Shown: positions 1 to 9,501 of the stretch, piece by piece | Numbering within the stretch: the first letter of the stretch is position 1 | Layout of the letters: each line of letters begins with the position of its first letter | From: QHXW01 sp963768075 | GTDB taxonomy: Bacteria > Acidobacteriota > Terriglobia > Bryobacterales > Bryobacteraceae | Length of the DNA stretch: 64,000 bases | Direction of reading: 5' to 3' | NCBI GenBank assembly: GCA_963768075.1 | Contig: CAVYHD010000046.1 | Coordinates: forward strand, 62,001 to 126,000 | Notes under the pieces: generated by a model | Database searches by the model: none | The model's input: the letters and a program-made list of their open reading frames with translations, nothing else | What the model was told of the DNA's origin: nothing | Translations under genes and position numbers: made by a program

Positions 1-17
1 TTTCTCGGAGGCCGGGC

Positions 18-1232
18 ATGATGCGTCTTTTCCGCAAGGAACGGATGTGGCGGACGCACGAAATAAAATCCAGCTACGACGTTGTGATCGTCGGCGCGGG
101 CGTGCACGGTTTGGGCATTGCGTATTACCTGGCTTCGCGTCACGGCATCAAGAACATCGCGGTGGTGGATCGCGGGTATTTGGGCGGCGGAAACAGCGGG
201 CGCAATACGGCGATTATCCGGTCCAACTACCGGACTCCGGAGGGCATTCCGTTCTACGAAGAATCGGTACAGCTCTACGAACAGCTCTCGCGGGAGCTCA
301 AATGGAACCTGCTGTTCAGCCAGTGCGGGCACTTGACGCTGGCGCATACCGATTCCGCTATCGCCGGGCTCCGCGTGCGCGCGGAGAACAACCAGGTGCT
401 GGGCGTCGATAGCCGTATCATTTATCCGGACGAGATCCGCCGTCTCGTTCCCGCGATGGACGTGAGCGATCATCCGCGGCTCCCAATTCTCGCCGCGCTG
501 TACCATCCGCCGGGCGGCATCATCCGTCACGACGCGGTGGTTTGGGGTTACGCCCGCGCATGCGATGGACTGGGAGTCGAGATCCATCCGTATACCGAAG
601 TTACGGGCGTGCGCGTGTCCCGGGGAAAAGCCGAGAGCGTCACCACCAATCGTGGAGAAATCGCGGCCGGCACAGTCGTGAACGCCACGGCCGGTTGGGC
701 CTCCATGGTGGCAAAGCTGGCGGGCGTCACGCTGCCGATCGTCAGCCACCCGCTACAGGCTTGCGTGACCGAACCGCTGAAGCCATTTCTCAGCAAAGTC
801 ATCGTTTCGGCCAGTCTGCACGTGTACGTGAACCAGACCGATAAGGGCGAGCTGGTGATCGGCGCGGAGATCGACCCGTACCAATCGTACAGCTTGAAAG
901 GTACGCTGCCCACGCTTGAGCAGATGGCATCGTATACGCTGGAGTTGTTCCCGCAGCTCTCGAGTGTGCGTGTGCTACGGCAATGGTCCGGCATTTGCGA
1001 CATGACGCCGGATTACGCGCCGATCATCGGCGTCTCGCGGGAAGTGAAGAACTACTACGTGGATGTGGGCTGGGGAACTTACGGGTTCAAAGCGGCGCCG
1101 GCGGCGGCGAAAAACCTGGCCGAACTGCTGGCCACGGGAAAAACGCCCAAGATCATCGAGCCATTTTCGCCGGCGAGATTTTACGGCGGGCAGTTGGTGG
1201 GCGAGAAAGCGGCGGCGGCTGTTTCGTCTTAA
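18..1232 (+). CDS. FAD-dependent oxidoreductase, sarcosine oxidase beta-subunit-like
   Basis: This is a 404-residue DAO-family flavoprotein. A Rossmann dinucleotide-binding motif GAGVHG sits at residues 26-31, and the C-terminal part contains a WSGICDMTPDYAPIIG stretch followed by a GTYGFKAAP stretch, as in SoxB-type proteins that oxidise N-methyl amino acids. The start has a GGAGG six bases upstream. The next gene begins right after the stop and encodes a glutamine-synthetase-like ligase, so the two form an operon that probably continues to the left of the window. The pairing recalls the N-methylglutamate pathway, where a sarcosine-oxidase-like dehydrogenase works with gamma-glutamylmethylamide synthetase. 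The substrate cannot be decided from the sequence alone. Confidence 0.85.
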   Translation: MMRLFRKERMWRTHEIKSSYDVVIVGAGVHGLGIAYYLASRHGIKNIAVVDRGYLGGGNSGRNTAIIRSNYRTPEGIPFYEESVQLYEQLSRELKWNLLFSQCGHLTLAHTDSAIAGLRVRAENNQVLGVDSRIIYPDEIRRLVPAMDVSDHPRLPILAALYHPPGGIIRHDAVVWGYARACDGLGVEIHPYTEVTGVRVSRGKAESVTTNRGEIAAGTVVNATAGWASMVAKLAGVTLPIVSHPLQACVTEPLKPFLSKVIVSASLHVYVNQTDKGELVIGAEIDPYQSYSLKGTLPTLEQMASYTLELFPQLSSVRVLRQWSGICDMTPDYAPIIGVSREVKNYYVDVGWGTYGFKAAPAAAKNLAELLATGKTPKIIEPFSPARFYGGQLVGEKAAAAVSS

Positions 1233-1247
1233 ATGAGGGAATCACCC

Positions 1248-2579
1248 ATGCTCGATCAGATCAGGTCACTGGTGAAAGACGGTGGCATCGAATACTTTTT
1301 TTGCTCCTTTGTAGAGCTGAGCGGCGCGCCGAAAGCCAAGCTGGTGCCCGCGACGCACCTGGAAGAGATGGCGCGCGAAGGCGCGGGCTTCGCCGGTTTT
1401 GCGGCGGGAGAGCTGAACCAGGGCCCGCATGACCCGGACATCGTGAGCATACCGGATTTCCATGCACTGACGGTGCTGCCCTGGCAGAAGAACGTGGCGT
1501 GGGTGCCCGGTAATCTGCACGTGAACGGACAGCCCTGGCCGTATTGCCCGCGCACCATCCTGACGCGGCAACTGGAGCGGGCGCGGCAGAAGGGCTACAT
1601 CTTAAACGTGGGCGTTGAGCCGGAGTTCATGCTGCTCAAGAAGAACGCGCACGACAGATACGAACCGTGGGATGCTCTCGATAATACGGCCAAGCCCTGT
1701 TATGACCTGCGCGCTCTCTATCGCAATCTGGACGTCATGACGACGCTGGTGCGCTACATGCAGCAGCTTGGCTGGGACCCTTACGCGGGCGACCACGAGG
1801 ATGCCAATTGCCAGTTCGAATTGAACTGGATGTACGCGAATGCGTTGACGACAGCGGATCGCAAGACGTTTTTCAAATGGATGGTTCGGACCGTGGCGGA
1901 GCAACATGGGCTGTGGGCCACCTTCATGCCCAAGCCGTTTGCGCACCTGACCGGCAATGGCGCGCATTACCACATGAGCCTGGCGGACGTGGCGAGCGGG
2001 AAGAACCTTTTTGCGGATGAGAGCGACTCGTTGGGCCTTTCGCAATTGGCGCGCTGGTTTATGGGAGGGTTGCTGCGCCATGCGCGGGGGCTGGCGGCGG
2101 TGATTGCGCCGCTGGTGAACAGCTACAAGCGCCTGATCCGCGGCGCGCCGCGCTCGGGGGCTACCTGGGCGCCGGTCTACGTGACCTACGGAGCGTCGAA
2201 CCGGACCCAGATGATCCGTGTTCCGGGACCGGGCCGCATCGAGAATCGTGCCGCCGACGGCGCCGCCAATCCATATCTGGCGAGCGCGGCGATGTTGGCC
2301 GCGGGCCTCGATGGGATCGAAAACAAGATCGATCCCGGCCAAGCCAACAGCGAGAATCTTTACGAAATGTCCGAGCAGGATTTGCGTCGTAACAACATCA
2401 CGTTCCTGCCCACCACGCTGCGGGAGGCGATCGACTGCTTTGAGACCGACACCGTCTTGCACGAAGCTCTCGGCAAGGACTTCGCGGCGTATTACGTCAC
2501 GGTGAAACGCGAGGAGTGGCGCCAGTATCACCAGAGCGTGAGCCAGTGGGAGCTGGATGAGTATTTGAGTACGTACTGA
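1248..2579 (+). CDS. Glutamine synthetase family protein, GlnT / gamma-glutamylmethylamide synthetase-like
   Basis: This protein of about 443 residues has the glutamine synthetase catalytic fold. Visible landmarks are GVEPEFMLLK (metal-binding strand), the GNGAHYHMS segment matching the ATP/glutamate-binding loop, and a late NRAADGAANPYLA motif. The length and the NGAHYHMS variant fit the GlnT group, which includes gamma-glutamylmethylamide synthetase, rather than GlnA. An in-frame ATG at 1233 abuts the upstream stop, but AGGGA at 1236-1240 lies seven bases before the ATG at 1248, so the later start is preferred. With the adjoining sarcosine-oxidase-like flavoprotein it suggests methylamine or methylated amino acid use. 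True glutamine synthetase activity cannot be excluded. Confidence 0.8.
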   Translation: MLDQIRSLVKDGGIEYFFCSFVELSGAPKAKLVPATHLEEMAREGAGFAGFAAGELNQGPHDPDIVSIPDFHALTVLPWQKNVAWVPGNLHVNGQPWPYCPRTILTRQLERARQKGYILNVGVEPEFMLLKKNAHDRYEPWDALDNTAKPCYDLRALYRNLDVMTTLVRYMQQLGWDPYAGDHEDANCQFELNWMYANALTTADRKTFFKWMVRTVAEQHGLWATFMPKPFAHLTGNGAHYHMSLADVASGKNLFADESDSLGLSQLARWFMGGLLRHARGLAAVIAPLVNSYKRLIRGAPRSGATWAPVYVTYGASNRTQMIRVPGPGRIENRAADGAANPYLASAAMLAAGLDGIENKIDPGQANSENLYEMSEQDLRRNNITFLPTTLREAIDCFETDTVLHEALGKDFAAYYVTVKREEWRQYHQSVSQWELDEYLSTY

Positions 2580-2600
2580 GGAAAACGCCTCGGCAGCCAG

Positions 2601-3925
2601 CTAGGCAATGTCCGGCAAGAGAAACCGTTCCACCCGGCCGCTCGCTGCTGCCACCGCGTCGGCTGCGCGATATCCGCTGCGTACCGCTCCTTCCATGGTG
2701 GCCGGCCATCCCGAGCGCGTCCAATCCCCGGCAAGGAAAACGTTAGGGGCGCACGTTTCGGCATCCGGCCGCACCGCTTCCATCTCCGGAAGCGCCGAGA
2801 ACGTGGCGCGCACTTCCTTGATGACCTGCGCCCGCTCGACCTTGGCTTCCCGTACTTTTGGAAAAAACTCCGCCGCCTCGGCCAGCACGAGCTCAATCAC
2901 TTCCGCGCGGCCCATGGCTACCAGGCTGCGCGAGGCGCTCACCACAAACTGCAGATAGCGGCCTTCGCTTTTGTTGAACATCCATTGGATGGTGCGATCG
3001 ACGAGCGCGGCGTGCGGTAGATCCGTCACCGGCCGGTCAAACCAGATGTGAATGCCGGTGATGGGCGAATGTTCGAACCGCGCCGTGTCGATTCCCAATT
3101 CCGGCGCCAGCGCGGCCAGCCGCTCAAACGGCACCGCGCAGATCTGATAATCGGCCGCGCGCGCGCCGCCTTCCGTCTGAATACCGCACGCCGCGCCCTC
3201 GTGAAACACCAAGCGCTCGACCGGTGTGCGGGTATGTATCCTCACATGACCGATCTTGTTCCAGGCATCCGCGCTGTATAAATCGCGGAGTGGAACATCG
3301 GGAACTCCCATTTCGTAGGATGTGGGGCGCGCCAGCATGCCGAGCCAGAAAACCTGAAAGCCATGGCGGGCGGCCATGCGGTCCAGTTCTTCATTGACGG
3401 CGCTCACCAGTACCTGGCGCCAGAAGCGCTCAATGGCCCGCCCGGTTTGCTTCTTTTCCCGCAGCCAATCGAGCATTGTAATTTGATCCAGGTCTGTGCG
3501 CCGTCTACGTTCCCGCATCAACGCCAACAGGGCCCGCGCGATGGCCAGTTTATCCGCCACGCCGAGGCATGGCATCCGCAGAAATGATCCGGTCAAGTGC
3601 AGCGGCGCAGGCAAAACGCCACGTGCGAGTTTCGATCGCCGCCCGCCCGGTTCCAGAAAGTAGAACTCCGGTAGAAACGAATCCGGTCCGCCACACCCAG
3701 GCGTGTGTAAAAGTCGAGAAGGTTGACGCAGCATCGCAGCAGCACGTGCTGGCAGTTATCGATCAGCTCCGCATCGTCATCACCGGGGGTGACGGGAAAC
3801 GATGTGGCACGGCCTCCCAGGAACGCCCGCGATTCGAAAAGGTCCACCGTGAAGCCCGCCGCCCCGAGCGCCGCCGCCGCCGCCAGTCCCGCCAATCCTC
3901 CACCAACGATATTTACCGAGGGCAT
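2601..3925 (-). pseudogene. hpnE: Hydroxysqualene dehydroxylase HpnE, frameshifted
   Basis: Two overlapping reading frames together give a full HpnE, the FAD-dependent enzyme that turns hydroxysqualene into squalene for hopanoid synthesis. The upstream frame (from the ATG at 3925) carries the dinucleotide-binding GGGLAGL at residues 8-14 and NCQHVLL. The downstream frame carries FYFLEPGGR, the PAPLHL segment and the C-terminal FLAGDWTRSGWPATMEGAV. The switch lies near 3670, where one missing base would restore the frame. The gene starts 21 bases after the inferred end of the DNA ligase gene on the same strand and converges with the GlnT-like gene. No hpnC or hpnD is visible in the window. Whether the break is real or a sequencing error is open. 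Confidence 0.8.
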
Positions 3926-3946
3926 CCCCGCCCGAACATAGCGCGT

Positions 3947-5554
3947 TTACGGCTCGCGAGGCAATAATGCGCGGATGGTCTCGATCGTGTCCGCGTCTCT
4001 CGGCTTTCTTATCGGTACGCCAGCGCGCCATGCGCGGAAACCGGACGGCGATGCCGGACCGGTGCCGCGGCGATCGCTGGATCGCCCTCGAACGCCAGCT
4101 CAAAGACCAGCTCGGGTTTTACGCGCGCGCACCGGTCCGAATTTCTCGATCGTGTTGTCGCGGACGAATGCGTCCACCTGGCGGATCTCTTCATCCGTCA
4201 GTCCGGAGTAGGCTTTGGCGAACGGCACGAGCTCCCCGCCATCCCAAACACCGAAGGTGTAATCCGTGAACAGGCTGGCGCGGCGGCCGCTGCCCGGCTG
4301 CGCATAAATGAGCACCGCATCCACCGAGTATGGATCGATTTTCCATTTCCACCAGTCTCCCCGCCGCCGGCCCACGCGATAAGGCGACTCCCGCCGCTTC
4401 AGCATGAAGCCTTCGACGCCGCGCGCGCGCGCCTGCTCGCGAGTCACGTCGAGATCCTCCCAGGACTTCGCCGTCAACCACGGCGTGATGTCACCAGGCA
4501 GCTCGACTCTCCGGACCGGCCGCGCGACGATGCGCTCGAGTTCCGCACGCCGCCATTCGAGCGGACGCTCGCGCACGTCCTCGCCGCCGAGCTCCAGCAG
4601 ATCGAAGGCCACCAGCACCACCGGCACTTCAGCCAGAATCTTCGCGCCCAGCTCTTTGCGCCCGATGCGCCGTTGCATCTGCGTGAATGGCAGGGGTGCG
4701 CCATCCTTCCACGGCAGAATTTCGCCATCCACCACCGTGCCTTCGGGCAGCAAGGCGCCCGCGGCCGCCAGTTCGGGAAACCGGTCCGTGACCAGTTCTT
4801 CGCCGCGCGACCACAGGAACGTCCGCCACGCGCGGCGGATCAGTTGCGAGCGAATGCCGTCCCACTTCCATTCGATCTGCCAATCGCCAACGTCGCCGAG
4901 TTCTTCCACCTCGCCTTCGAGCGGATACGCCAGGCAGAACGGATACGGCCGGCTCACATCCGCATCGGCGGTTTCTTCTGCAAGAATGTGCGCGCGCGAA
5001 ATCGGCAGTCGGCTGCCAATCACCCATCAGGCGATGCGCGAGCACGCTGGCGTCCACTCCACTCACCGCGGCTAGCGCGCGGACCACCAGGTTCTGCGAA
5101 ACCCCGACGCGAAATTCGCCGGTGATGAGCTTGTTCCAGGCAAAGCGCTGGCGCTCATTCATCTCACGCCAGGCTTCGACGAGCGACTCTCTCCGCGCGG
5201 CGTCGTCCCAATTCCGCATCGGCAGCAGGCGCTCTTCCACCCAATAGCGCAGCGGCTTCTCACGTCGACGCGCGCGCGGCCGGCAGCAGCAGCGCGATGG
5301 TCTCCGCCAGGTCGCCCACCGCCTGGTAGCACTCGCCGAAAAGCCAGTCCGGAATTCCGGCTTCCTGGATGGCCCACTCCACCAGCTTGCGGGTATGGTA
5401 TAAGCCGTTTCGGCCGGCGTCCGATCAGGAAGTGCACCGCCCAGGCGGCATCCTCCGGCGGCGCCGCGCGAAAATAATTCGCCATGGCCGCGATCTTCTC
5501 ATTGGTCTTGGTGGTTTCGTCGAGCGCGGCGTAAAGATCGGCGAAGGCTTTCAC
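3947..5554 (-). pseudogene. ATP-dependent DNA ligase (LigB/LigD-ligase-like), multiple frameshifts
   Basis: A bacterial ATP-dependent DNA ligase is spread over several frames. The N-terminal domain starts at a GTG at 5554 (VKAFADLYAALDETTKTNEK). The middle piece is 5240-5020. The nucleotidyltransferase core lies in 5023-4100 with the adenylated-lysine motif EWKWDGIR (Lys codon near 4866), EGFMLKRRESPY and WWKWKID. The C-terminal OB-fold end finishes at a TAA at 3947. Frame changes are needed near 5400, 5262, 5015, 4125, 4075 and 3998. The upstream neighbour is the metallo-beta-lactamase nuclease usually paired with this ligase. A true gene would be about 530 residues. As read it cannot make the protein; sequence error is a real alternative. 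Confidence 0.8.
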
Positions 5555-6620
5555 GGCTCCGCCTCCGCGGCGTCCAGATCTCGTCTTCCGCATACTGCGT
5601 CTCAACGGCGTGCGCCTCCGTCCCCTGCTCGGTCAGCCAGCGTGCCAGCGGAACACGATAGCCATGCGTCACCCAGACACTTTTGGCGCCGGAATCTCGA
5701 ATCGCGCTGCCGAGCGAAGGCCAGTCGGCGTGATCCGACAGTACAAATCCGCGATCGATCGATTGCCGCCGCCGCGTTCCCCGAATGCGCATCCACCCCG
5801 ACGCGAGGCCCGTCGAGAAATCTCCGAACCTTCGCAGCCACGGCGAAGTCTTCGCCATCGGAGGCGCCAGAATCAGAGCTTGTGTCCAATCCGCCTTGGG
5901 CGGCGCCGACCGCGCGTACTCAGTGGCGGGCAGGGCAACGCCCGCCTCACGATAAATACGATTCAACTGCTCGACGGCGCCGTGGGTGAAAATCGGGCCG
6001 ATCGAGGAATCAATCCCCGCCAGCACGCGTTGCGACTTGCCCAGCGGGTAAGCGAATAGCACGCTGGCCTTTCCGGCCTGCTGATTTGCGCGCCACCATG
6101 CGTTGATTTCTTCCACCACTTCGCCCGGTTCGGGCCAGTGGAAAATAGGCAGCCCGAACGTGGACTCCGTAACAAAAGTGTGGCACTGCACGGACTCGAA
6201 AGCCGCGCACGTCGGATCGGCCGCCAGCTTGTAGTCCCCCGAGATCACCCAGATTTCGCCGCGATATTCGATCCGCACTTGCGCCGAACCCAGAATGTGT
6301 CCCGCCGGGTGAAACGAAACGCGTACGCCGTTGCGATCGATCGCCTGCGCATAGTCGGCCGATTCAATCGCAGCCTCCGCACCCAACCGCGCCCGCAACA
6401 ACGCCTCCGACGATCGCGCACAAAAATATACTTTCGACCCCCGATGCAAATGGTCCGCGTGCGCGTGCGTGATCACCGCGCGCTCCACGGGATTCCACGG
6501 ATCGATATAAAAGTCGCCGGCCGCGCAATAAAGGCCGTTGGGATTGCGCTCCAGAAGATTTTCCACCGGTTCTGCAATTAGTATAGAGTGCGAGGAGGAT
6601 GACTCCGCGTCAGCTGGCAC
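5499..6620 (-). CDS. Ligase-associated DNA exonuclease, metallo-beta-lactamase fold
   Basis: This 373-residue open frame is a metallo-beta-lactamase/beta-CASP type nuclease of the family found beside ATP-dependent DNA ligases. The metal ligands are in THAHADH (residues 51-57), HPAGHILGSAQ and VISGDYK, and a late LSDHADW motif is present. The 5' end is uncertain: the ATG at 6620 overlaps the divergent AlkD-like gene by 22 bases, and a GTG at 6569 is an alternative. The visible stop at 5499 runs 56 bases into the ligase. A one-base change near 5580 would instead give an acidic tail ending at a TGA at 5551-5553 that overlaps the ligase GTG as GTGA, so the last residues are probably wrong. Confidence 0.85.
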   Translation of the reverse strand: MPADAESSSSHSILIAEPVENLLERNPNGLYCAAGDFYIDPWNPVERAVITHAHADHLHRGSKVYFCARSSEALLRARLGAEAAIESADYAQAIDRNGVRVSFHPAGHILGSAQVRIEYRGEIWVISGDYKLAADPTCAAFESVQCHTFVTESTFGLPIFHWPEPGEVVEEINAWWRANQQAGKASVLFAYPLGKSQRVLAGIDSSIGPIFTHGAVEQLNRIYREAGVALPATEYARSAPPKADWTQALILAPPMAKTSPWLRRFGDFSTGLASGWMRIRGTRRRQSIDRGFVLSDHADWPSLGSAIRDSGAKSVWVTHGYRVPLARWLTEQGTEAHAVETQYAEDEIWTPRRRSRESLRRSLRRARRNHQDQ

Positions 6621-7336
6621 AACGCGCTCGGGCGGAATTTCGCAAAGGCGCTAATCCGCAAATCGCAGCCGGGCAGCGCGCCTATTTCAAGAAATGGGAG
6701 AAGGTACATTTCCACGGCTTGCAGACACCGGAGCTGCGACGCATCGAACGCGGTTTGTACCAGCCCGTCCGCAAAGAGTGGACTTACGCCGACGCCGTCG
6801 CGTTCTGCGAGGAGCTCATGCCGAACCGCTACCTGGAGTCAAAAGAACTCGCACTAACTTTCCTGGCACGCTATCGCCGCGACTTCCAAGAACACTTGCT
6901 AGGCGTCGCAAAGAGCTGGCTGGAGCGCGGTCTGTGCGACAACTGGTCCACCACTGATCAGCTTTCGACGCAAATCCTCAGTAGCCTGATCGACAAATTC
7001 GATCGGCTCGCCGCGACCGTGGAATCCTGGAATCGCTCCCGGAGCCTCTGGGTGCGACGCGCCAGCGCCGTATCCTTCGTGAAGCCCGCCGGCAAAGGCC
7101 GCCACCTGGACCGCGCTTATCACATCGCAACCGCTCTCCAGCCCGACTCCCACGACCTCATTCACAAAGCCTGCGGCTGGCTCCTGCGCGAGTGTGGGAA
7201 AGCCGACGCCGGGCGTCTGGAAAAGTACCTGCTGCTGCACGGCCCAGCGATTCCGCGAACTACGCTGCGCTACGCGATTGAGCGATTTCGAGAAGCGAAG
7301 CGTCATAGGATTTTGGACGACACGAGGAGGCTTTGA
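6599..7336 (+). CDS. DNA alkylation repair protein, AlkD-like HEAT-repeat glycosylase
   Basis: This 245-residue protein has the helical-repeat pattern of AlkD-type DNA glycosylases, which remove N3- and N7-alkylated purines. Recognisable segments are YFKKWEKVHFHGLQTPELRRI near the start, the NWSTTDQLS stretch in the middle, LWVRRASAVSFV, and KACGWLLRECGK with RTTLRYAIERF at the end. An AGGAGG directly abuts the ATG, and a TATAGA lies about ten bases further upstream, so translation may be leaderless or begin slightly later. It is divergent from the ligase-nuclease pair, which makes a small DNA-repair cluster. Catalytic residues were not checked against a structure. Confidence 0.85.
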   Translation: MTPRQLAQRARAEFRKGANPQIAAGQRAYFKKWEKVHFHGLQTPELRRIERGLYQPVRKEWTYADAVAFCEELMPNRYLESKELALTFLARYRRDFQEHLLGVAKSWLERGLCDNWSTTDQLSTQILSSLIDKFDRLAATVESWNRSRSLWVRRASAVSFVKPAGKGRHLDRAYHIATALQPDSHDLIHKACGWLLRECGKADAGRLEKYLLLHGPAIPRTTLRYAIERFREAKRHRILDDTRRL

Positions 7337-7339
7337 GCG

Positions 7340-7684
7340 ATGGATGAAAATCTGCGACGAGCATTCCTGTTGGAGATTCGAAAGCAATGTACATTCGCCC
7401 TCCTAGCAGCGAGCGACATGGCGGCCTATCTCGGCAATGGTGGGGATATCGAACGGTTCTGGATGTCCGTCCAGACTCTCTTGATTGCGGCGGGTAATGT
7501 GTCCGAGGTTTTTTGGCCGCCTCGGGCCAGTTCTGAGCGCGTGCCAGAAGAACTGCGAGCAGAGTGGCGGAAAGAACTCCCGGAGCTATTGTCTGTCAGC
7601 GAGTCGTCGCCGATTAACTCAAGGGATATCAGAAATGCGTTTGAACATTTCGACGAACGACTTGGAGGAATGGGTACGTGAGGG
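7340..7684 (+). pseudogene. Hypothetical protein, 5' part, split by a transposon
   Basis: The open frame from 7340 (MDENLRRAFLLEIRKQC onward) runs to a stop at 7681. A one-base change in the GGAGG near 7665 moves it into the frame reading EEWVREG up to the AGGG at 7681-7684, where a mobile element starts. The remainder of the gene lies beyond the element at 11321-11487. I know no function; the helical N-terminus with RNAFEHFDERL suggests a small soluble HEPN-like or unclassified family. It follows the AlkD-like gene by three bases, so it was probably cotranscribed with it. It is dead as a single gene in this sequence. Confidence 0.7.
7681..7684. repeat. Target-site duplication AGGG, left copy
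   Basis: AGGG immediately precedes the left inverted repeat and is repeated directly after the right one at 11321-11324. A length of 3-5 bp is usual for IS3-family insertions. Confidence 0.7.
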
Positions 7685-7721
7685 TGTGCTGGTTCAGCGT
7701 GAAATGGAGAGCGGGCGTTCC
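7685..7721 (+). repeat. Left terminal inverted repeat of the transposon
   Basis: This repeat is the inverted partner of 11286-11320. It matches the upstream end of the IS3 copy, so it may be the outer end of a second, decayed IS in the opposite orientation. Confidence 0.8.
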
Positions 7722-8102
7722 TTGTTAGCGAGTATACAGCGATTTCGAGGGGGCCAGTTTCGACGGACACCGCCCAATGTAGTCGTGGGGCGAGCCTCAC
7801 CGGTGAACTTGCAACTGGTTTCGAAAGAAATCGGGTTAGCTGGCGCTCCCGGTTTCGCGCCTCACTGACGCCGCAAATCTAAACTGGCTGAGAAAGGATG
7901 ATTCACCACTCGATTGTGCAGGCTGCGGCGGCGACGGGGCACGTTTGGTAAACGCTAGGCGACTGATCGTTCTTTACTGCTTTCAGGTAAGCGGCTCGAT
8001 GCAGGAGGAGGAACTTTCGTTGGTGCAGTTTCGATCAGCCGGACGGTCGTGTTGACTGCGGTACGAATTTCGCGTTCGGTAAACGGCGCGGCCGTAGCAC
8101 GG
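7722..8102. other. Non-coding left arm of the transposon
   Basis: No convincing gene was found between the left inverted repeat and the hydrolase stop. The stretch holds the 23-bp repeat at 7948-7970, which is an inverted near-copy of 9927-9949. At its right edge a 7-bp hairpin (GCCGTAG at 8091-8097, CTACGGC at 8103-8109) overlaps the hydrolase stop codon. A minus-strand open frame ending near 7958 has no start codon. Confidence 0.5.
7948..7970 (+). repeat. 23-bp inverted repeat bounding the cargo, left copy
   Basis: GTAAACGCTA and TGATCGT at the two ends of this stretch match the reverse complement of 9927-9949, with 19 of 23 positions identical. The right copy abuts the inner end of the IS3 element. 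I infer that this marks the inner end of a decayed left IS. Confidence 0.6.
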
Positions 8103-8924
8103 CTACGGCTTGGCGTCGAGAAAGTCGTTCACCATCGGGACGATGATGGGTATGCGCTGCATCAGTGTCACGTGGGTGGTGTCGGGCAAGATGGCCAATC
8201 GCGATGCGGAGCGCGGCTTCATGTCGCCGTGGATCTCGCCACCCTTTAGGCGAAACATCTCCGCGACGTGCGCGAGCCGCACGCCGTCAGCGTCGCCGTG
8301 GATGAAAAACATGGGCGTCGTGGTGGCCTTAAGCTTGTCGGCTCCGAAGTCGTACCCTTTCGAGAACGTGGCGACGATTCGCTGGACGAAGTTCGGAAAG
8401 TCGTCCGGAGTCGGACTCAGCCTCTTGTACTCGGCCTCAATGGGCGAGTCTTTGAAAGCGTCCGCCGTGAGTTTCGGGATAGCTTCGACCGCTTCCGCGA
8501 TCATGCCGTCACGGCGGAACGTGGACGAAATGATGACTGCCCTTCGCACTTTGTCCGGATGGCGGATCGCACACTGCATCGCCACGGCTCCGCCCATGCT
8601 GTAGCCGATAAGGTCCGCTCGCGGGATCTTGAGATAATTGAGCAGTGCGGCCACGTCGTCGGCGAGGTTTTCGTAGGTGATATCTCGTGGGACGTCCGCC
8701 GTGCGGCCGTGACCTTGCATTTCGACGGCAATGACTTTCCGTGTTTTGGAGAGCTCGCTGATCCACCCGGCCCAGTTGTTGGTGATGGTCATGAACGCGC
8801 CGTGAAGCAACACCACCGGTTCGCCGCCGCCGTGGACTTCGTAGTACATGTTGATTCCATTGACTGGCGCGTAGCCCGTCGTTGGCTTCTGCTGCGCCGA
8901 CACGGCAGTCATAACGAGCGTCAT
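8103..8924 (-). CDS. Exported alpha/beta hydrolase
   Basis: The frame holds a complete alpha/beta-hydrolase domain: VVLLHGAF (oxyanion region), the nucleophile elbow GYSMGG, a late acid in HGDADG and the histidine in DTTHVT. It resembles enol-lactonase or esterase-type enzymes; the substrate is unknown. The frame stays open up to 9143, but no plausible start lies between there and the ATG at 8924, and a start at 8924 leaves only the hydrophobic end of a signal peptide (MTLVMTAVSAQQ). Upstream in-frame codons read KRFRTAFSSRKTAFLL, a normal signal-peptide n-region, so the true start may be hidden by an indel. It is the last of three cargo genes in the transposon. Confidence 0.75.
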   Translation of the reverse strand: MTLVMTAVSAQQKPTTGYAPVNGINMYYEVHGGGEPVVLLHGAFMTITNNWAGWISELSKTRKVIAVEMQGHGRTADVPRDITYENLADDVAALLNYLKIPRADLIGYSMGGAVAMQCAIRHPDKVRRAVIISSTFRRDGMIAEAVEAIPKLTADAFKDSPIEAEYKRLSPTPDDFPNFVQRIVATFSKGYDFGADKLKATTTPMFFIHGDADGVRLAHVAEMFRLKGGEIHGDMKPRSASRLAILPDTTHVTLMQRIPIIVPMVNDFLDAKP

Positions 8925-8991
8925 TAAAAGGAAAGCTGTCTTCCGACTGCTGAACGCCGTCCGGAAGCGTTTGTTTGATGGATTGGCTGCG

Positions 8992-9501
8992 TCATTTTGT
9001 CTCCGTACTTGATCCCAGGCTGGCGAGAAGCTCGTCGAGTTGGTCGAGCGCCTCGGGCATCGCGCCCGTCGATCCGGAGTCAAGCGCTTCCTTCGAGGGA
9101 TAGAGATCGTGCACCACCAACAGCGTCTTGCCGGCGGTCTCATCGAAGGTCACCGTGGTGACGGTTTTGCCGTCGTCACCCTCCTCGTTGGTCCAAACGA
9201 GGCGCGAGTGCGGTGTCACTTCGAGGTACGTGCCGAAGAACTCCATCGTCGAATCTTCGTGGCGAAACACCAAACGATACTGCCCCCCAACGCGAACATC
9301 CATTTCGCAGGAAAGCAGGGTCAGCCCATACGATTTTGGTACCCACCACCTCCTGAATAGTTCTGCCTTGGTCCACGCCTCGAACACGAGGCGCGCAGGC
9401 GCGTTGACGGTGCGTGTGACGACGAGTTCGCGCTCGGACTTCCGCTCCACCCCCGTGCGGTTCTTCGTGGGGGTGGCCTCACTTTCTCTTCTTACGTCCA
9501 T
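8992..9501 (-). CDS. SRPBCC / AHSA1-domain protein
   Basis: This 169-residue protein has the START-like AHSA1 fold. Signature segments are VTRTVNAPARLVFEAWTKAE, RWWVPKSYGLTLL, RVGGQYRLVF and a C-terminal MPEALDQLDELLASL helix. Members bind small hydrophobic ligands or act as co-chaperone-like domains; the ligand here is unknown. Its start overlaps the end of the ArsR-family regulator gene by 23 bases. ArsR plus AHSA1 is a common two-gene unit in which the regulator represses its own operon. Both genes ride inside the transposon. Confidence 0.85.
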   Translation of the reverse strand: MDVRRESEATPTKNRTGVERKSERELVVTRTVNAPARLVFEAWTKAELFRRWWVPKSYGLTLLSCEMDVRVGGQYRLVFRHEDSTMEFFGTYLEVTPHSRLVWTNEEGDDGKTVTTVTFDETAGKTLLVVHDLYPSKEALDSGSTGAMPEALDQLDELLASLGSSTETK

